Shown: one piece after another, positions 6,759 to 14,510 of the stretch | Layout: each line of letters opens with the position of its first letter | How positions within the stretch are numbered: the stretch's first letter is position 1 | Assembly (NCBI GenBank): GCA_900554365.1 | Contig: USGY01000020.1 | Span: 1-28,207, forward strand | Direction of reading: 5' to 3' | From: an uncultured Clostridium sp. | GTDB lineage: Bacteria > Bacillota > Clostridia > TANB77 > CAG-508 | Length of the DNA: 28,207 bases | Position numbers and translations under genes: made by a program | The notes under the pieces: generated by a model | The model's input: the letters and a program-made list of their open reading frames with translations, nothing else | Databases searched by the model: none | Told to the model about the DNA's origin: nothing

Positions 6759-8072
6759 TTATCCTACTTGCTTATTAGGTACTTTTCTTTTTTGCTTAGT
6801 TGGTTGCTTGTTTTCATTCTTAATACCTTCTATTATTTTAGTTCCGGCATTTCCTAATACAGTATCTTTTGTTATTATACATTTAGTAATATGAGGATTA
6901 GATGGTATTTCAAACATTGTATCTCTCATTATTTCTTCTATAATTGAACGAAGTCCTCTTGCTCCTGTTTTTCTTTCTATTGCTTTATCTACTATAGCTT
7001 TTAATGCTTCTTCTTCAAATGTTAATTCTACTCCATCTATTTCAAATAATTTTTGATATTGTTTTACTAATGAATTTTTTGGTTCTACCAATATTTTTAC
7101 TAATGCATTTTTATCTAATTCATTTAATGTTGCAATTATTGGTAGTCTTCCTATAAATTCTGGAATTAATCCAAATTTTAATAAGTCTTGAGGTAATAAT
7201 TCTTTAAATACTTCTACTTGACTAAGTCCTTTTATTGATTTTACATGATTTCCAAATCCTATTGATTTTTCTCCTGTTCTATCTTTTATTATGTTTTCAA
7301 GTCCTTCAAATGCTCCACCACATATAATTAATATGTTTTCTGTATTTATTTGTATTAGTTCTTGGTTTGGATGTTTTCTTCCTCCTTGCGGTGGTACAGA
7401 GGCTACTGTTCCTTCAATTATTTTTAGTAAAGCTTGTTGTACACCTTCTCCACTTACATCTCTTGTTATTGATGGATTTTCAGATTTTCTTGCTATTTTA
7501 TCTATTTCATCTATATAAATTATTCCTTTTTCAGCTTTTTTTACATCTCCATCTGCTGCTTGAATTAATTTTAAAAGTATATTTTCAACATCTTCACCTA
7601 CATATCCTGCTTCTGTTAATGTTGTTGCATCTGCTATTGCAAATGGTACTTTTAAAATTTTAGCTAATGTTCTTGCAAGTAATGTTTTTCCACATCCTGT
7701 TGGTCCTAATAATAAAATATTACTTTTTTGTATTTCAACATCATCATCTTTTTTTGTTTCTTCTTCATGTGCTATTCTTTTATAATGATTGTATACAGCT
7801 ACTGATAAAGTTTTCTTTGCTTCATCTTGCCCTACTATATAATCATCTAAAACTTTTTTTATTTCTTTTGGGCTTGGTACATTATTCATTTCATTTAAGC
7901 TATATCCATCTTTTTCCTCATCATATAATTCTGATTCTATTATGCTGTTACATAGTTCTACACATTCATCACAAATATATACACCTGGTCCGGCTACTAT
8001 TTTTTTCACATTTTCTTGTGCTTTGCCACAAAATGAACATCTTATGCTTTTAGGTATATCGTTTTTTGCCAT
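6759..8072 (-). CDS. clpX: ATP-dependent Clp protease ATP-binding subunit ClpX
   Basis: The 437-residue AAA+ unfoldase recognises tagged proteins, unfolds them and feeds them to ClpP. The N-terminal zinc-binding dimerisation domain has Cys12, Cys15, Cys34 and Cys37 (CSFC...CDEC). Walker A is GPTGCGKT (123-130) and Walker B is IIYIDEID. The SIGFGN segment is the IGF loop that docks on ClpP, and GARGLRSIIEEIM holds the sensor-2 arginine. Length and order are standard. The RBS is GGAGAGG. It lies 42 bases after clpP with no strong terminator between, so clpP-clpX are likely co-transcribed. The tail is unusually Lys- and Gln-rich. Confidence 0.98.
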   Translation of the reverse strand: MAKNDIPKSIRCSFCGKAQENVKKIVAGPGVYICDECVELCNSIIESELYDEEKDGYSLNEMNNVPSPKEIKKVLDDYIVGQDEAKKTLSVAVYNHYKRIAHEEETKKDDDVEIQKSNILLLGPTGCGKTLLARTLAKILKVPFAIADATTLTEAGYVGEDVENILLKLIQAADGDVKKAEKGIIYIDEIDKIARKSENPSITRDVSGEGVQQALLKIIEGTVASVPPQGGRKHPNQELIQINTENILIICGGAFEGLENIIKDRTGEKSIGFGNHVKSIKGLSQVEVFKELLPQDLLKFGLIPEFIGRLPIIATLNELDKNALVKILVEPKNSLVKQYQKLFEIDGVELTFEEEALKAIVDKAIERKTGARGLRSIIEEIMRDTMFEIPSNPHITKCIITKDTVLGNAGTKIIEGIKNENKQPTKQKRKVPNKQVG

Positions 8073-8114
8073 AGTCCTCTCCTTTTTATAAGCTTTTTTT
8101 GCTTATTTTAGTTC

Positions 8115-8720
8115 TTATTTTCTTTTATCCATTATTCCATCGATTAATCCATATTTTAAAGCTTCTTCAGCTGTCATATAGTTATCTCTTTCTGTATCTT
8201 TTTCTATAGTTTCTATAGTTTGACCTGTTCTTTCACTTAAGAATTTATTTAATTTTTCTCTTGTTTTTACTAAATGATCTGCATGAATTTTTATTTCTGT
8301 TGCTTGACCAGAAAGTCCTCCACCACCGATTAATGGTTGGTGAATTAATATTTCTGCATTTGGTGTTGCAAATCTTTTTCCTTTTTCTCCTGCTGCAAGT
8401 AATGCGGCTCCCATACTTGCTGCCATTCCTATACATATTGTAGATACTGGGCATGAAATATAATTCATTGTATCTATAATTCCCATTCCGTCAGTAATTG
8501 AACCTCCTGGTGAATTTATGTATAAATTAATTTCTTTTTCTGGATCTTCTGACTCTAAGAATAATAATTGTGCTATTACTAAACTAGATGTTGTTGGGTT
8601 TACATCTTCTCCTAAAAATATAATTCTATCTTTTAATAATCTTGAAAAAATATCGTATGATCTTTCTCCCTTGCTTGTTTGTTCAATAACATATGGTACT
8701 AAACTATCTTTTTCTAACAT
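8115..8720 (-). CDS. clpP: ATP-dependent Clp protease proteolytic subunit ClpP
   Basis: This 201-residue serine peptidase forms the tetradecameric chamber used by ClpX. The catalytic residues are visible: Ser102 in GMAASMG, His127 in ILIHQP, and the Asp of KDTERD (about 175). NSPGGSITDGM is the oxyanion and processing region. The N-terminal LVPYVIEQT is the conserved axial loop region. The start follows AAGGAGGAAG. It has its own promoter in the gap after tig and is followed by clpX. Confidence 0.98.
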   Translation of the reverse strand: MLEKDSLVPYVIEQTSKGERSYDIFSRLLKDRIIFLGEDVNPTTSSLVIAQLLFLESEDPEKEINLYINSPGGSITDGMGIIDTMNYISCPVSTICIGMAASMGAALLAAGEKGKRFATPNAEILIHQPLIGGGGLSGQATEIKIHADHLVKTREKLNKFLSERTGQTIETIEKDTERDNYMTAEEALKYGLIDGIMDKRK

Positions 8721-8753
8721 ATTTCTTCCTCCTTTGGTTTGTTAGCTTTTTTT

Positions 8754-8781
8754 ATTATACTGTTTTTATATATAATTGCAA
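8754..8781 (-). promoter_or_regulatory. Promoter of clpP-clpX
   Basis: On the minus strand TTGCAA (8781-8776), a 16-base spacer and TATAAT (8759-8754) lie about 35 bases before ATG 8720. The -35 box begins inside the T-tract of the tig terminator, so terminator and promoter are back to back. No CtsR-type heptad repeat was noticed. Confidence 0.65.
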
Positions 8782-8826
8782 AAAAGCTGGAGCTAAAATT
8801 TTACTAATGAAATTTTATCCTCCAGC
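8780..8826 (-). terminator. Intrinsic terminator after tig
   Basis: On the minus strand GCTGGAG (8826-8820) and TAAAATTT pair with AAATTTTA and CTCCAGC (ending at 8786), followed by TTTTTT. It is a long, strong hairpin 10 bases after the tig stop. Confidence 0.85.
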
Positions 8827-8835
8827 ATAATTGCT

Positions 8836-10122
8836 TTATTTTATTTTTGCATTTTTAACTAAGAAATCAATTGCTTTTTCTGATTCTATTCCTTGTTTAA
8901 TGTAATTTCTTACATTTTCATTTTTTAAGAATTCTTCATCTTTTTCTTTTCCATAGTTTTTAGCCATTTCTTTGATTTTTGCATCGATTTCTTTATCATC
9001 TGCTTCTATTTTTTCTGCTTTTATTACAGCTTCTATTGCTAATCTTGATTTGATTCCTTCAATTGCTTGAGGTTCATATTCTTTTCTAACTTCTTCTTCA
9101 GTTTTACCCATCATTTTGAAATATTGATCTAATTTTAAACCTTGATATGCTAATCTTTGTTCAAAATCTTTTAACATGTTGTCAACTTCCATTTCAACCA
9201 TTCCTGATGGTATTTCAACTTTAGTGTTTTCACAAAGTGCTTTTATTACAGCATCTTGTGTTTCATATTTTTCTTTTTCTTTATTATCTTTTTCTAATTT
9301 TGCTTTGATGTCTGCTTTTAATTCATCTAATGTGTCAAATTCGCTTACATCTTTAGCAAATTCATCGTCTAAAGCTGGTAATTCTTTCTTTTTTATTTCA
9401 TGTACTGTTACTTTAAATACAGCATCTTTTCCAGCTAAATCTTTAGAAAAGTATTCTTCTGGGAATTTAACTTTAACGTCTTTTACATCATCAACTTTCA
9501 TACCAATTACTTGATCTTCAAAACCTGGTATAAATGTGTTGCTTCCTATTTCTAGGTCATAGTTTTCAGCTTTTCCACCTTCAAAGGCTTTTCCATCTAC
9601 AGAACCATCAAAATCAATTGTTGCGATGTCTCCGCTTTCTACAGCTCTATCATCAATTGAAATTAATCTTGAGTTATGTTCTTGCATATGATGTAATTCG
9701 TGTTCAACATCTTTGTCTGTTACATTATACTCAACTTTTTTAATTTCTATACCTTTATATTTTGAAACTTCTGCTTCTGGTTTTGTTTGCATAACTACTG
9801 TAAATATTAAATCTTTTCCTTTTTCCATTTGTTTAACATCTACTTCTGGTCTGCTTACTACGTCTAATTTATTTTCTTCTACAGCTTGTTCTAAAGCTTC
9901 TTGAGCTACTTCATTAAAAGCATCTTCATAGAATATTTCTGGTCCATAGTATTTTTCTACTATTTGCATTGGAGCTTTTCCTTTTCTAAATCCTGGTATA
10001 TTAAAATATTTTGCAATTTTGAAGTATACTTTTTTCATTGCTTCTTCAAATTTTTCTGCTTCTACTGTTATTTCAAATTTTACTTCATTTGCATTTTTTG
10101 TTTTTTCTAATTTACAATTCAT
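8836..10122 (-). CDS. tig: Trigger factor
   Basis: The ribosome-bound chaperone and peptidyl-prolyl isomerase meets nascent chains at the exit tunnel. The start is set at ATG 10122, giving 428 residues; AAGGA lies about 11 bases upstream, and a TTG three codons earlier is less well placed. The ribosome-docking signature GFRKGKAP is at residues 44-51. An FKBP-type isomerase domain follows (about 150-235, with GDIATIDFDGSVDGKAFEGG and FIPGFEDQVIGM). The C-terminal helical arms are charged. Length is normal. The order tig, clpP, clpX on one strand is the usual bacterial arrangement, here with separate promoters for tig and clpP. Confidence 0.97.
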   Translation of the reverse strand: MNCKLEKTKNANEVKFEITVEAEKFEEAMKKVYFKIAKYFNIPGFRKGKAPMQIVEKYYGPEIFYEDAFNEVAQEALEQAVEENKLDVVSRPEVDVKQMEKGKDLIFTVVMQTKPEAEVSKYKGIEIKKVEYNVTDKDVEHELHHMQEHNSRLISIDDRAVESGDIATIDFDGSVDGKAFEGGKAENYDLEIGSNTFIPGFEDQVIGMKVDDVKDVKVKFPEEYFSKDLAGKDAVFKVTVHEIKKKELPALDDEFAKDVSEFDTLDELKADIKAKLEKDNKEKEKYETQDAVIKALCENTKVEIPSGMVEMEVDNMLKDFEQRLAYQGLKLDQYFKMMGKTEEEVRKEYEPQAIEGIKSRLAIEAVIKAEKIEADDKEIDAKIKEMAKNYGKEKDEEFLKNENVRNYIKQGIESEKAIDFLVKNAKIK

Positions 10123-10158
10123 TGTTTTCAATCCTTTCTTATTTCATATAGCTTTTTT

Positions 10159-10186
10159 ATTATACCACATTTTTACTATTTTGCAA
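10159..10186 (-). promoter_or_regulatory. Promoter of tig
   Basis: On the minus strand TTGCAA (10186-10181), a 16-base spacer and TATAAT (10164-10159) lie 37 bases before ATG 10122. Confidence 0.65.
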
Positions 10187-10288
10187 GGAATTTTTGATAA
10201 ATTTAAAAAAATACTTGTTTTTTTTAGTTTTTTGTGTTAGACTTGTTTATAGTCATTTATTTAAGAAATTTAGGAGGTGCGAAAGACA

Positions 10289-10486
10289 ATGGCAAAATGT
10301 GCAATTTGTGACAAACAACCTGTTCACGGAAATAAACTTAGCATTACTCGTTCTCATATAAGTAAAAGATCTACACGTACTTGGAAACCAAATCTAAGAA
10401 GTGTTAAAGCTGAAATTGATGGAGAAGTAAAAAGAATTCATGTATGTGCTAAATGTTTAAAAGATGGAAAAGTAAAAAGAGCTTAA
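10289..10486 (+). CDS. rpmB: 50S ribosomal protein L28 (zinc-binding form)
   Basis: The start is ATG 10289, eight bases after AGGAGG, giving 65 residues beginning MAKCAICDKQPVHGNKLS. The core HISKRSTRTWKPNLRSV is the L28 signature. Two CxxC pairs, CAIC and CAKC, mark the C+ form that binds zinc; many Firmicutes also have a cysteine-free paralogue. The gene faces away from spoVM, the same arrangement as in Bacillus subtilis. Its stop codon is part of the terminator stem. Confidence 0.97.
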   Translation: MAKCAICDKQPVHGNKLSITRSHISKRSTRTWKPNLRSVKAEIDGEVKRIHVCAKCLKDGKVKRA

Positions 10487-10503
10487 TTTTAAGCCCTTTT
10501 TTT
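10481..10503 (+). terminator. Terminator overlapping the rpmB stop codon
   Basis: GCTTAA (10481-10486) pairs with TTAAGC (10489-10494), followed by CCC and seven T. The stem includes the last codon and the TAA. Confidence 0.7.
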
Positions 10504-10526
10504 ATTTTATCTAAAAATTTTTAATC

Positions 10527-10601
10527 TTAATCTTTAATTCCAAAAATCAATTTTACAAAACCCCTTAAAAATTTAGGTACTTTTTTTACTACAACAGTCA
10601 T
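10527..10601 (-). CDS. spoVM: Stage V sporulation protein SpoVM (24 aa)
   Basis: ATG 10601 follows AAGGAAGGGGG and the frame closes at TAA 10529-10527. The peptide begins MTVVVKKVPKFLRGFV and ends GIKD. SpoVM proteins are amphipathic helices of about 26 residues with a fixed core, K-x-PKFL-x-G-x-(V/I); the core PKFLRGFV fits, as does the charged C-terminus. SpoVM binds the convex forespore membrane and anchors the SpoIVA coat base. Its place beside rpmB, in opposite orientation, matches Bacillus subtilis and strengthens the call. It lies 19 bases after a small membrane protein gene, apparently in one transcript. It implies that the organism, or its recent ancestors, sporulate. Confidence 0.85.
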   Translation of the reverse strand: MTVVVKKVPKFLRGFVKLIFGIKD

Positions 10602-10620
10602 ATGTATCCCCCTTCCTTTT

Positions 10621-10770
10621 TTAACACGCTAGCCACATAAATCCCACACAAACTATAGTGACCCCAATAACAAATAGCCATCCAGTTATAGGAAGTAATA
10701 AGACTAACAAAATTCCTAATCCTAAACCTATTAAACAAACTGCAAGTGTCTTTTTAAATAAATGTAACAT
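10621..10770 (-). CDS. Small two-helix membrane protein next to spoVM
   Basis: The start is taken at ATG 10770, preceded by AAGGAGGGA, giving 49 residues. Two hydrophobic segments (AVCLIGLGLGILLVLLLP and WLFVIGVTIVCVGFMWL) are joined by a short Thr-Gly turn; the N-terminus LHLFKK is basic. I do not recognise the family. Being directly upstream of spoVM with its own RBS suggests a small membrane protein made with SpoVM, perhaps during sporulation; that is inference from position only. Confidence 0.7.
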   Translation of the reverse strand: MLHLFKKTLAVCLIGLGLGILLVLLLPITGWLFVIGVTIVCVGFMWLAC

Positions 10771-10896
10771 CTTATCCCTCCTTTTTTCTATATAATATGT
10801 TTTTTTCATTTTATTTGTTCCCTTTTTATGTCTATTCCATTGACTTATTTTCTGCTATCTTATACAATTATTTTAAAATTTGAAAGGATGGTTTTA

Positions 10897-11532
10897 ATGG
10901 ATCAAAAAAATGCTAAAAAAATGGTAGATTTATTAAAAAGGGCTTACCCAGATGCTAAATGTAGCTTAGACTTTTCGACACCTTTTGAACTAGTTGTTGC
11001 AGTTATGCTTTCAGCTCAATGCACTGATGAACGTGTTAATAAAACTACACCTTATTTATTTAAAAAATGCAAATCAATTGAAGATTTTGCAAATATAGAT
11101 ATTACAGAATTAGAAAAAATTATACACCCTTGTGGTTTTTATAGAAATAAAGCTAAAAACATAAAACTATGTGCCAAACAAGTTTTAGAAAAATTTAATG
11201 GAGTTGTTCCTAAAACAATGGATGAACTTACTAGCTTAGCAGGAGTTGGTAGAAAAAGTGCAAATGTAGTTATGTTAGAAGCTTTTGGGATTGCTCAAGG
11301 AATTGCTGTTGATACACATGCAAAAAGAATAGCAAATTTGACAGGACTTTCTAACGAAACTGACCCAACTAAAATAGAACAAGACTTATTAAAAATATTT
11401 CCTAAAGAATGTTTAAAAGATATTAATCATTTATTTATGTGGCATGGTAGAAATACTTGTATTGCACGTCATCCAAAATGTGATATATGTCCTATTAATA
11501 ATTTCTGTGCTTACTACAAAAATAATGTTTAA
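10897..11532 (+). CDS. nth: Endonuclease III
   Basis: The start is taken at ATG 10897 (RBS GAAAGGATGG), giving 211 residues, the family length; longer N-terminal extensions lack an RBS. It is a bifunctional DNA glycosylase/AP lyase that removes oxidised pyrimidines. The helix-hairpin-helix and catalytic lysine are in LAGVGRKSANVV (Lys120); the catalytic aspartate is in VDTHAKRIANL (Asp139). The 4Fe-4S cluster ligands are Cys188, Cys195, Cys198 and Cys204 (C-x6-C-x2-C-x5-C). All functional residues are intact. It is followed by a separately promoted membrane protein gene. Confidence 0.97.
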   Translation: MDQKNAKKMVDLLKRAYPDAKCSLDFSTPFELVVAVMLSAQCTDERVNKTTPYLFKKCKSIEDFANIDITELEKIIHPCGFYRNKAKNIKLCAKQVLEKFNGVVPKTMDELTSLAGVGRKSANVVMLEAFGIAQGIAVDTHAKRIANLTGLSNETDPTKIEQDLLKIFPKECLKDINHLFMWHGRNTCIARHPKCDICPINNFCAYYKNNV

Positions 11533-11537
11533 TTTCA

Positions 11538-11566
11538 TTGACAAAATTGCCATAAATATATATACT
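11538..11566 (+). promoter_or_regulatory. Promoter of the polymer-forming membrane protein gene
   Basis: TTGACA (11538-11543), a 17-base spacer and TATACT (11561-11566) lie 32 bases before ATG 11599. An AGGAGGG RBS precedes the start. Confidence 0.75.
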
Positions 11567-11598
11567 TTGCATATATTAAATATTTAGGAGGGATTTTA

Positions 11599-12831
11599 AT
11601 GTTAAAAAGTAAAATCAAAATGATTGCTTTACTTATGGTCACAGTTTTATCACTTTCAGTTCCTTTCGTAAATGCAGCTGACGAAAATGCAACTACAAGT
11701 GGAAACGAAGCAGTACCAATTAGTAATGAAAATCAAACTAATCAAGTTGTTACAAATGATAGTACTCAAACTACTCAACCATCAGAAGAAATCAAGAAAA
11801 ATGATGTTTATTTAACTGGGGATAATGTAACAATTGATTACATGGTTGACGGTAACGTATTTATATTAGCTAATACCGTAACTATCAAATCTCAAATTGG
11901 TGGAGATGCATTTATTTGTGCAAAAAAAATAAATATTGAAAAAGAAGGTTATGTATTTAGTAACTTATTCGCACTAACAGATGAATTAAATATTGCTGGT
12001 GTTGTATATGATGTATATAGCTCAGCAAATAAAATAAATATAAGTGGTTATATTTATCGTGATATAAGAATTACATCTGATAAATTAAATATTTCAGGTG
12101 TTATTGGAAGAAATGCTTATGTATCAGCAAGTTCTATTGAATTTTCAACAAATTCAGATAGTCAAAGCCAAGTTACATACAAAGGTAATATAGCAGGAGA
12201 TCTTAATTACTCTTCTAAATCAGAAATATCAATTCCTGATGGATCTGTTACTGGAAAAGTAAATTATACTGCACCTAAAGCTTCAAATGGAGTTTCTATA
12301 CAAACTTATATCTTATCATTAGGCAAATATATTGTAACAGCTCTTATTTTATGGCTACTTTACTCATGGTTAGCTCCAAAATTCTTAAAAGAAACAGATA
12401 CATTAGTAACAAAGAAATTATTACCTGTAATTGGTTATGGTATATTTACTCCAATATTTGCTGTTGTTGCAATTTTACTTTTAATTATTTTAGGATTAAC
12501 ATCAACAATTGCTACAATCTTTGGATTAGTGCTAGCTGTCTTATTTATGATTAGTAGTGGTACATTTGTAATTGCAATTAATAATTTAGTTTGTAAGAAA
12601 TTAAAAATTGAGCAAAACACTGCAGTTTTTGGAATGTTAATACCTACAGCTGCTGTTCTTTGGTTAATTTTATTGATTCCTGTTCTAGGTACAATACTAA
12701 GCTTCGTAGAAGTATTTGTTGGTTTAGGAATTATAGTAAAAGGTTTCTTACCTGTTAAAGATTCTAAAGGAAAAACAGAAAAGAAAAAAAGTGAAACCAC
12801 AAAAAAATCTGACAAAAAAGAAACAAAATAA
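11599..12831 (+). CDS. Secreted beta-helix (bactofilin-like) domain protein with C-terminal membrane helices
   Basis: The 410-residue protein begins with a signal peptide (MLKSKIKMIALLMVTVLSLS, probable cleavage after Val-Asn-Ala at residue 26). A Thr/Asn/Gln-rich linker follows. About residues 68-220 form short repeated strands with regular Ile/Val/Asn-Ile steps (NVTIDYMVDGNVFILANTV, KINISGYIYRDIRI, KLNISGVIGRNAYV), typical of the polymer-forming, bactofilin-like right-handed beta-helix. The C-terminal part has about four membrane helices (LSLGKYIVTALILWLLYSWL; FAVVAILLLIILGL; LVLAVLFMISSGTFVIAI; LIPTAAVLWLILLIPVLG) and a Lys-rich tail. It is likely a surface or membrane scaffold; its specific role is unknown. 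It stands alone between its own promoter and a strong terminator. Confidence 0.8.
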   Translation: MLKSKIKMIALLMVTVLSLSVPFVNAADENATTSGNEAVPISNENQTNQVVTNDSTQTTQPSEEIKKNDVYLTGDNVTIDYMVDGNVFILANTVTIKSQIGGDAFICAKKINIEKEGYVFSNLFALTDELNIAGVVYDVYSSANKINISGYIYRDIRITSDKLNISGVIGRNAYVSASSIEFSTNSDSQSQVTYKGNIAGDLNYSSKSEISIPDGSVTGKVNYTAPKASNGVSIQTYILSLGKYIVTALILWLLYSWLAPKFLKETDTLVTKKLLPVIGYGIFTPIFAVVAILLLIILGLTSTIATIFGLVLAVLFMISSGTFVIAINNLVCKKLKIEQNTAVFGMLIPTAAVLWLILLIPVLGTILSFVEVFVGLGIIVKGFLPVKDSKGKTEKKKSETTKKSDKKETK

Positions 12832-12838
12832 TAAATAA

Positions 12839-12872
12839 AGAAGCAAGATTAAATTCTTGCTTCTATTTTTTT
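12839..12872 (+). terminator. Terminator after the polymer-forming protein gene
   Basis: AGAAGCAAGA (12839-12848) pairs with TCTTGCTTCT (12855-12864), followed by A and seven T. The convergent rpe gene ends inside the hairpin, so it may serve both directions. Confidence 0.85.
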
Positions 12873-13522
12873 AATTCATCTATAATTACTTTATAATCTT
12901 TAGCCATAAGAATTGCACTTCCTGAAACTAGTACATTTGCTCCCGCTTTTTTTACTGATTCTACAGTTGCTAAATTAATTCCTCCATCAGCTTCTATGTC
13001 TATATCTATATCTTTTTTTTCAATATATTCTTTTAGTTCTTTTATTTTATCTACTGCGTGTTCAATTAATTTTTGTCCGCCTTTTCCTGGTTCTACTGTC
13101 ATAACTAAACACATATGAATATATGGTAAAAATTCTAATATTTCTTCAATTTTGGTATCTGGTTTTATTGCTAAACCAACTTTACAATTGTTTTCTTTTA
13201 TATATTTTATATTATCAAACACTTCTTTTTTATCTTTACAAGCTTCATAATGAAATGTTATTATATTAGGCTCTACAGCCAAAAATTCGTCTGCAACTTC
13301 TTTTACGTTTTCTACCATTAAATGTATATCTAAAGGTAAATTTGATATTCTCTTTATATATGATGCATATTCAAACATTTTTTCTTGAGTGTTGTTTTGT
13401 ACGAATTTTCCATCCATTACATCTATATGAAAATAATCTGTTTTTGCAATTTCTAATGCAAAAAATGTTTTTGACTCTTCTCCTTTTTTTGTTCCAAGTA
13501 TTGATGTTGATACTTCTACCAT
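12863..13522 (-). CDS. rpe: Ribulose-phosphate 3-epimerase
   Basis: The 219-residue TIM-barrel enzyme interconverts ribulose 5-phosphate and xylulose 5-phosphate in the pentose phosphate pathway. Metal and catalytic positions are visible: HIDVMDG (His32, Asp34), LDIHLMV (His67) and IEADGGI (Asp179); the MTVEPGKGGQ loop binds phosphate. The N-terminal strand reads VSTSILGTKKGEE rather than the more common SILSADF form, so the first loop is divergent. Its start overlaps the end of rsgA by seven bases, and rsgA-rpe is a conserved Firmicutes pair. Confidence 0.94.
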   Translation of the reverse strand: MVEVSTSILGTKKGEESKTFFALEIAKTDYFHIDVMDGKFVQNNTQEKMFEYASYIKRISNLPLDIHLMVENVKEVADEFLAVEPNIITFHYEACKDKKEVFDNIKYIKENNCKVGLAIKPDTKIEEILEFLPYIHMCLVMTVEPGKGGQKLIEHAVDKIKELKEYIEKKDIDIDIEADGGINLATVESVKKAGANVLVSGSAILMAKDYKVIIDELKK

Positions 13523-14400
13523 TTTTTTCTTTCCTCCCTTTGTTTTAATTCTTGATAGATTTTACAAAATCTTTCATATCTTTCTGTACTTATTTTATTT
13601 TCTTTTATTGCTTCTTTTATCCCACATATTTCTTCTTTTATATGTGTACAGCCTATAAATTTGCAATTTTTTATTTCATTTTTAAATTCTTTAAAATAAT
13701 TTGCTAAGTCTTTGCTTTCTATTTCAGAAATATCAAATGTAGAAAATCCTGGTGTGTCTGCTATATATGTGTTTGAATCAACTTCATATAATTTTGTGGA
13801 TGTTGTTGTGTTTTTTCCTCTTTTATTTTTTTTGCTTATTTCTCCTTCTTGCGTCATATCTGTATTAAATATAGCGTTTATTAATGTTGATTTTCCTACC
13901 CCTGAATTTCCTGAAAAAGCATTTATATTGTTTCTTAATAATTGCTTTAAATCATCTATTCCATTTTGATTTTTAGCTTCTGTTTCTATAACTTTATATC
14001 CAATTTTTTCATATATATTTTTTATGATTTTAAAGTCTTGATTTTTATCCAAATCAGTTTTATTTAATACTATTATTGATTTTATATTTAAAAATTCTGA
14101 AAATGCTAATTGTTTATCTAACATTAACAAATCAGGTTTTGGATGTTTACTTGATAATACTAAAATTATTTGTGTTATATTAGCTAGTTTTGGTCTTTTT
14201 ATATATACTTGCCTTTTTTCTATTTGCTCTATAACTGCTTTTTTTTCTTCTTCATTTATTGTTTCTATTTCAACATTATCTCCAACTACTGGAGTTATTT
14301 CATCTTTTTTAAATTTTCCTCTTGCTACTGATTCATATATTCCTTTTTCAGTTTTTACCTTATATAAATTAGAAATATTTTCTATTATTAATCCCCTCAT
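13516..14400 (-). CDS. rsgA: Small ribosomal subunit biogenesis GTPase RsgA
   Basis: The start is taken at ATG 14400, preceded by GGAGG, giving 294 residues. RsgA is a circularly permuted GTPase that checks late 30S assembly. After the N-terminal OB domain the G motifs come in permuted order: NKTD (113-116), GNSGVGKST (164-172) and DTPGF (215-219). The zinc knuckle is Cys246, Cys251, His253 and Cys259 (C-x4-C-x-H-x5-C). RsgA is a known partner of the PrkC/PrpC pathway in Firmicutes, and is usually directly after prkC; here four kilobases of other genes separate them. Confidence 0.96.
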   Translation of the reverse strand: MRGLIIENISNLYKVKTEKGIYESVARGKFKKDEITPVVGDNVEIETINEEEKKAVIEQIEKRQVYIKRPKLANITQIILVLSSKHPKPDLLMLDKQLAFSEFLNIKSIIVLNKTDLDKNQDFKIIKNIYEKIGYKVIETEAKNQNGIDDLKQLLRNNINAFSGNSGVGKSTLINAIFNTDMTQEGEISKKNKRGKNTTTSTKLYEVDSNTYIADTPGFSTFDISEIESKDLANYFKEFKNEIKNCKFIGCTHIKEEICGIKEAIKENKISTERYERFCKIYQELKQREERKKW

Positions 14401-14457
14401 ATTTCCTCCACATTGCATATTATAACATCTTATTTGGATTTTTTCAATTTATTTTAT

Positions 14458-14495
14458 ACTAAAAGAAGAGCTTAAATATAAGCCCTTCTTTTAGT
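14458..14495 (-). terminator. Terminator after the hydrolase gene
   Basis: Arms ACTAAAAGAAG (14458-14468) and CTTCTTTTAGT (14485-14495) enclose a second stem (GAGCTTA/TAAGCCC). The inner stem is followed by a TTCTTTT tract on either strand. It separates the hydrolase from rsgA, so rsgA-rpe needs a separate promoter, which I could not assign with confidence. Confidence 0.6.
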
Positions 14496-14510
14496 TTCAT
14501 TTTTATTTAT

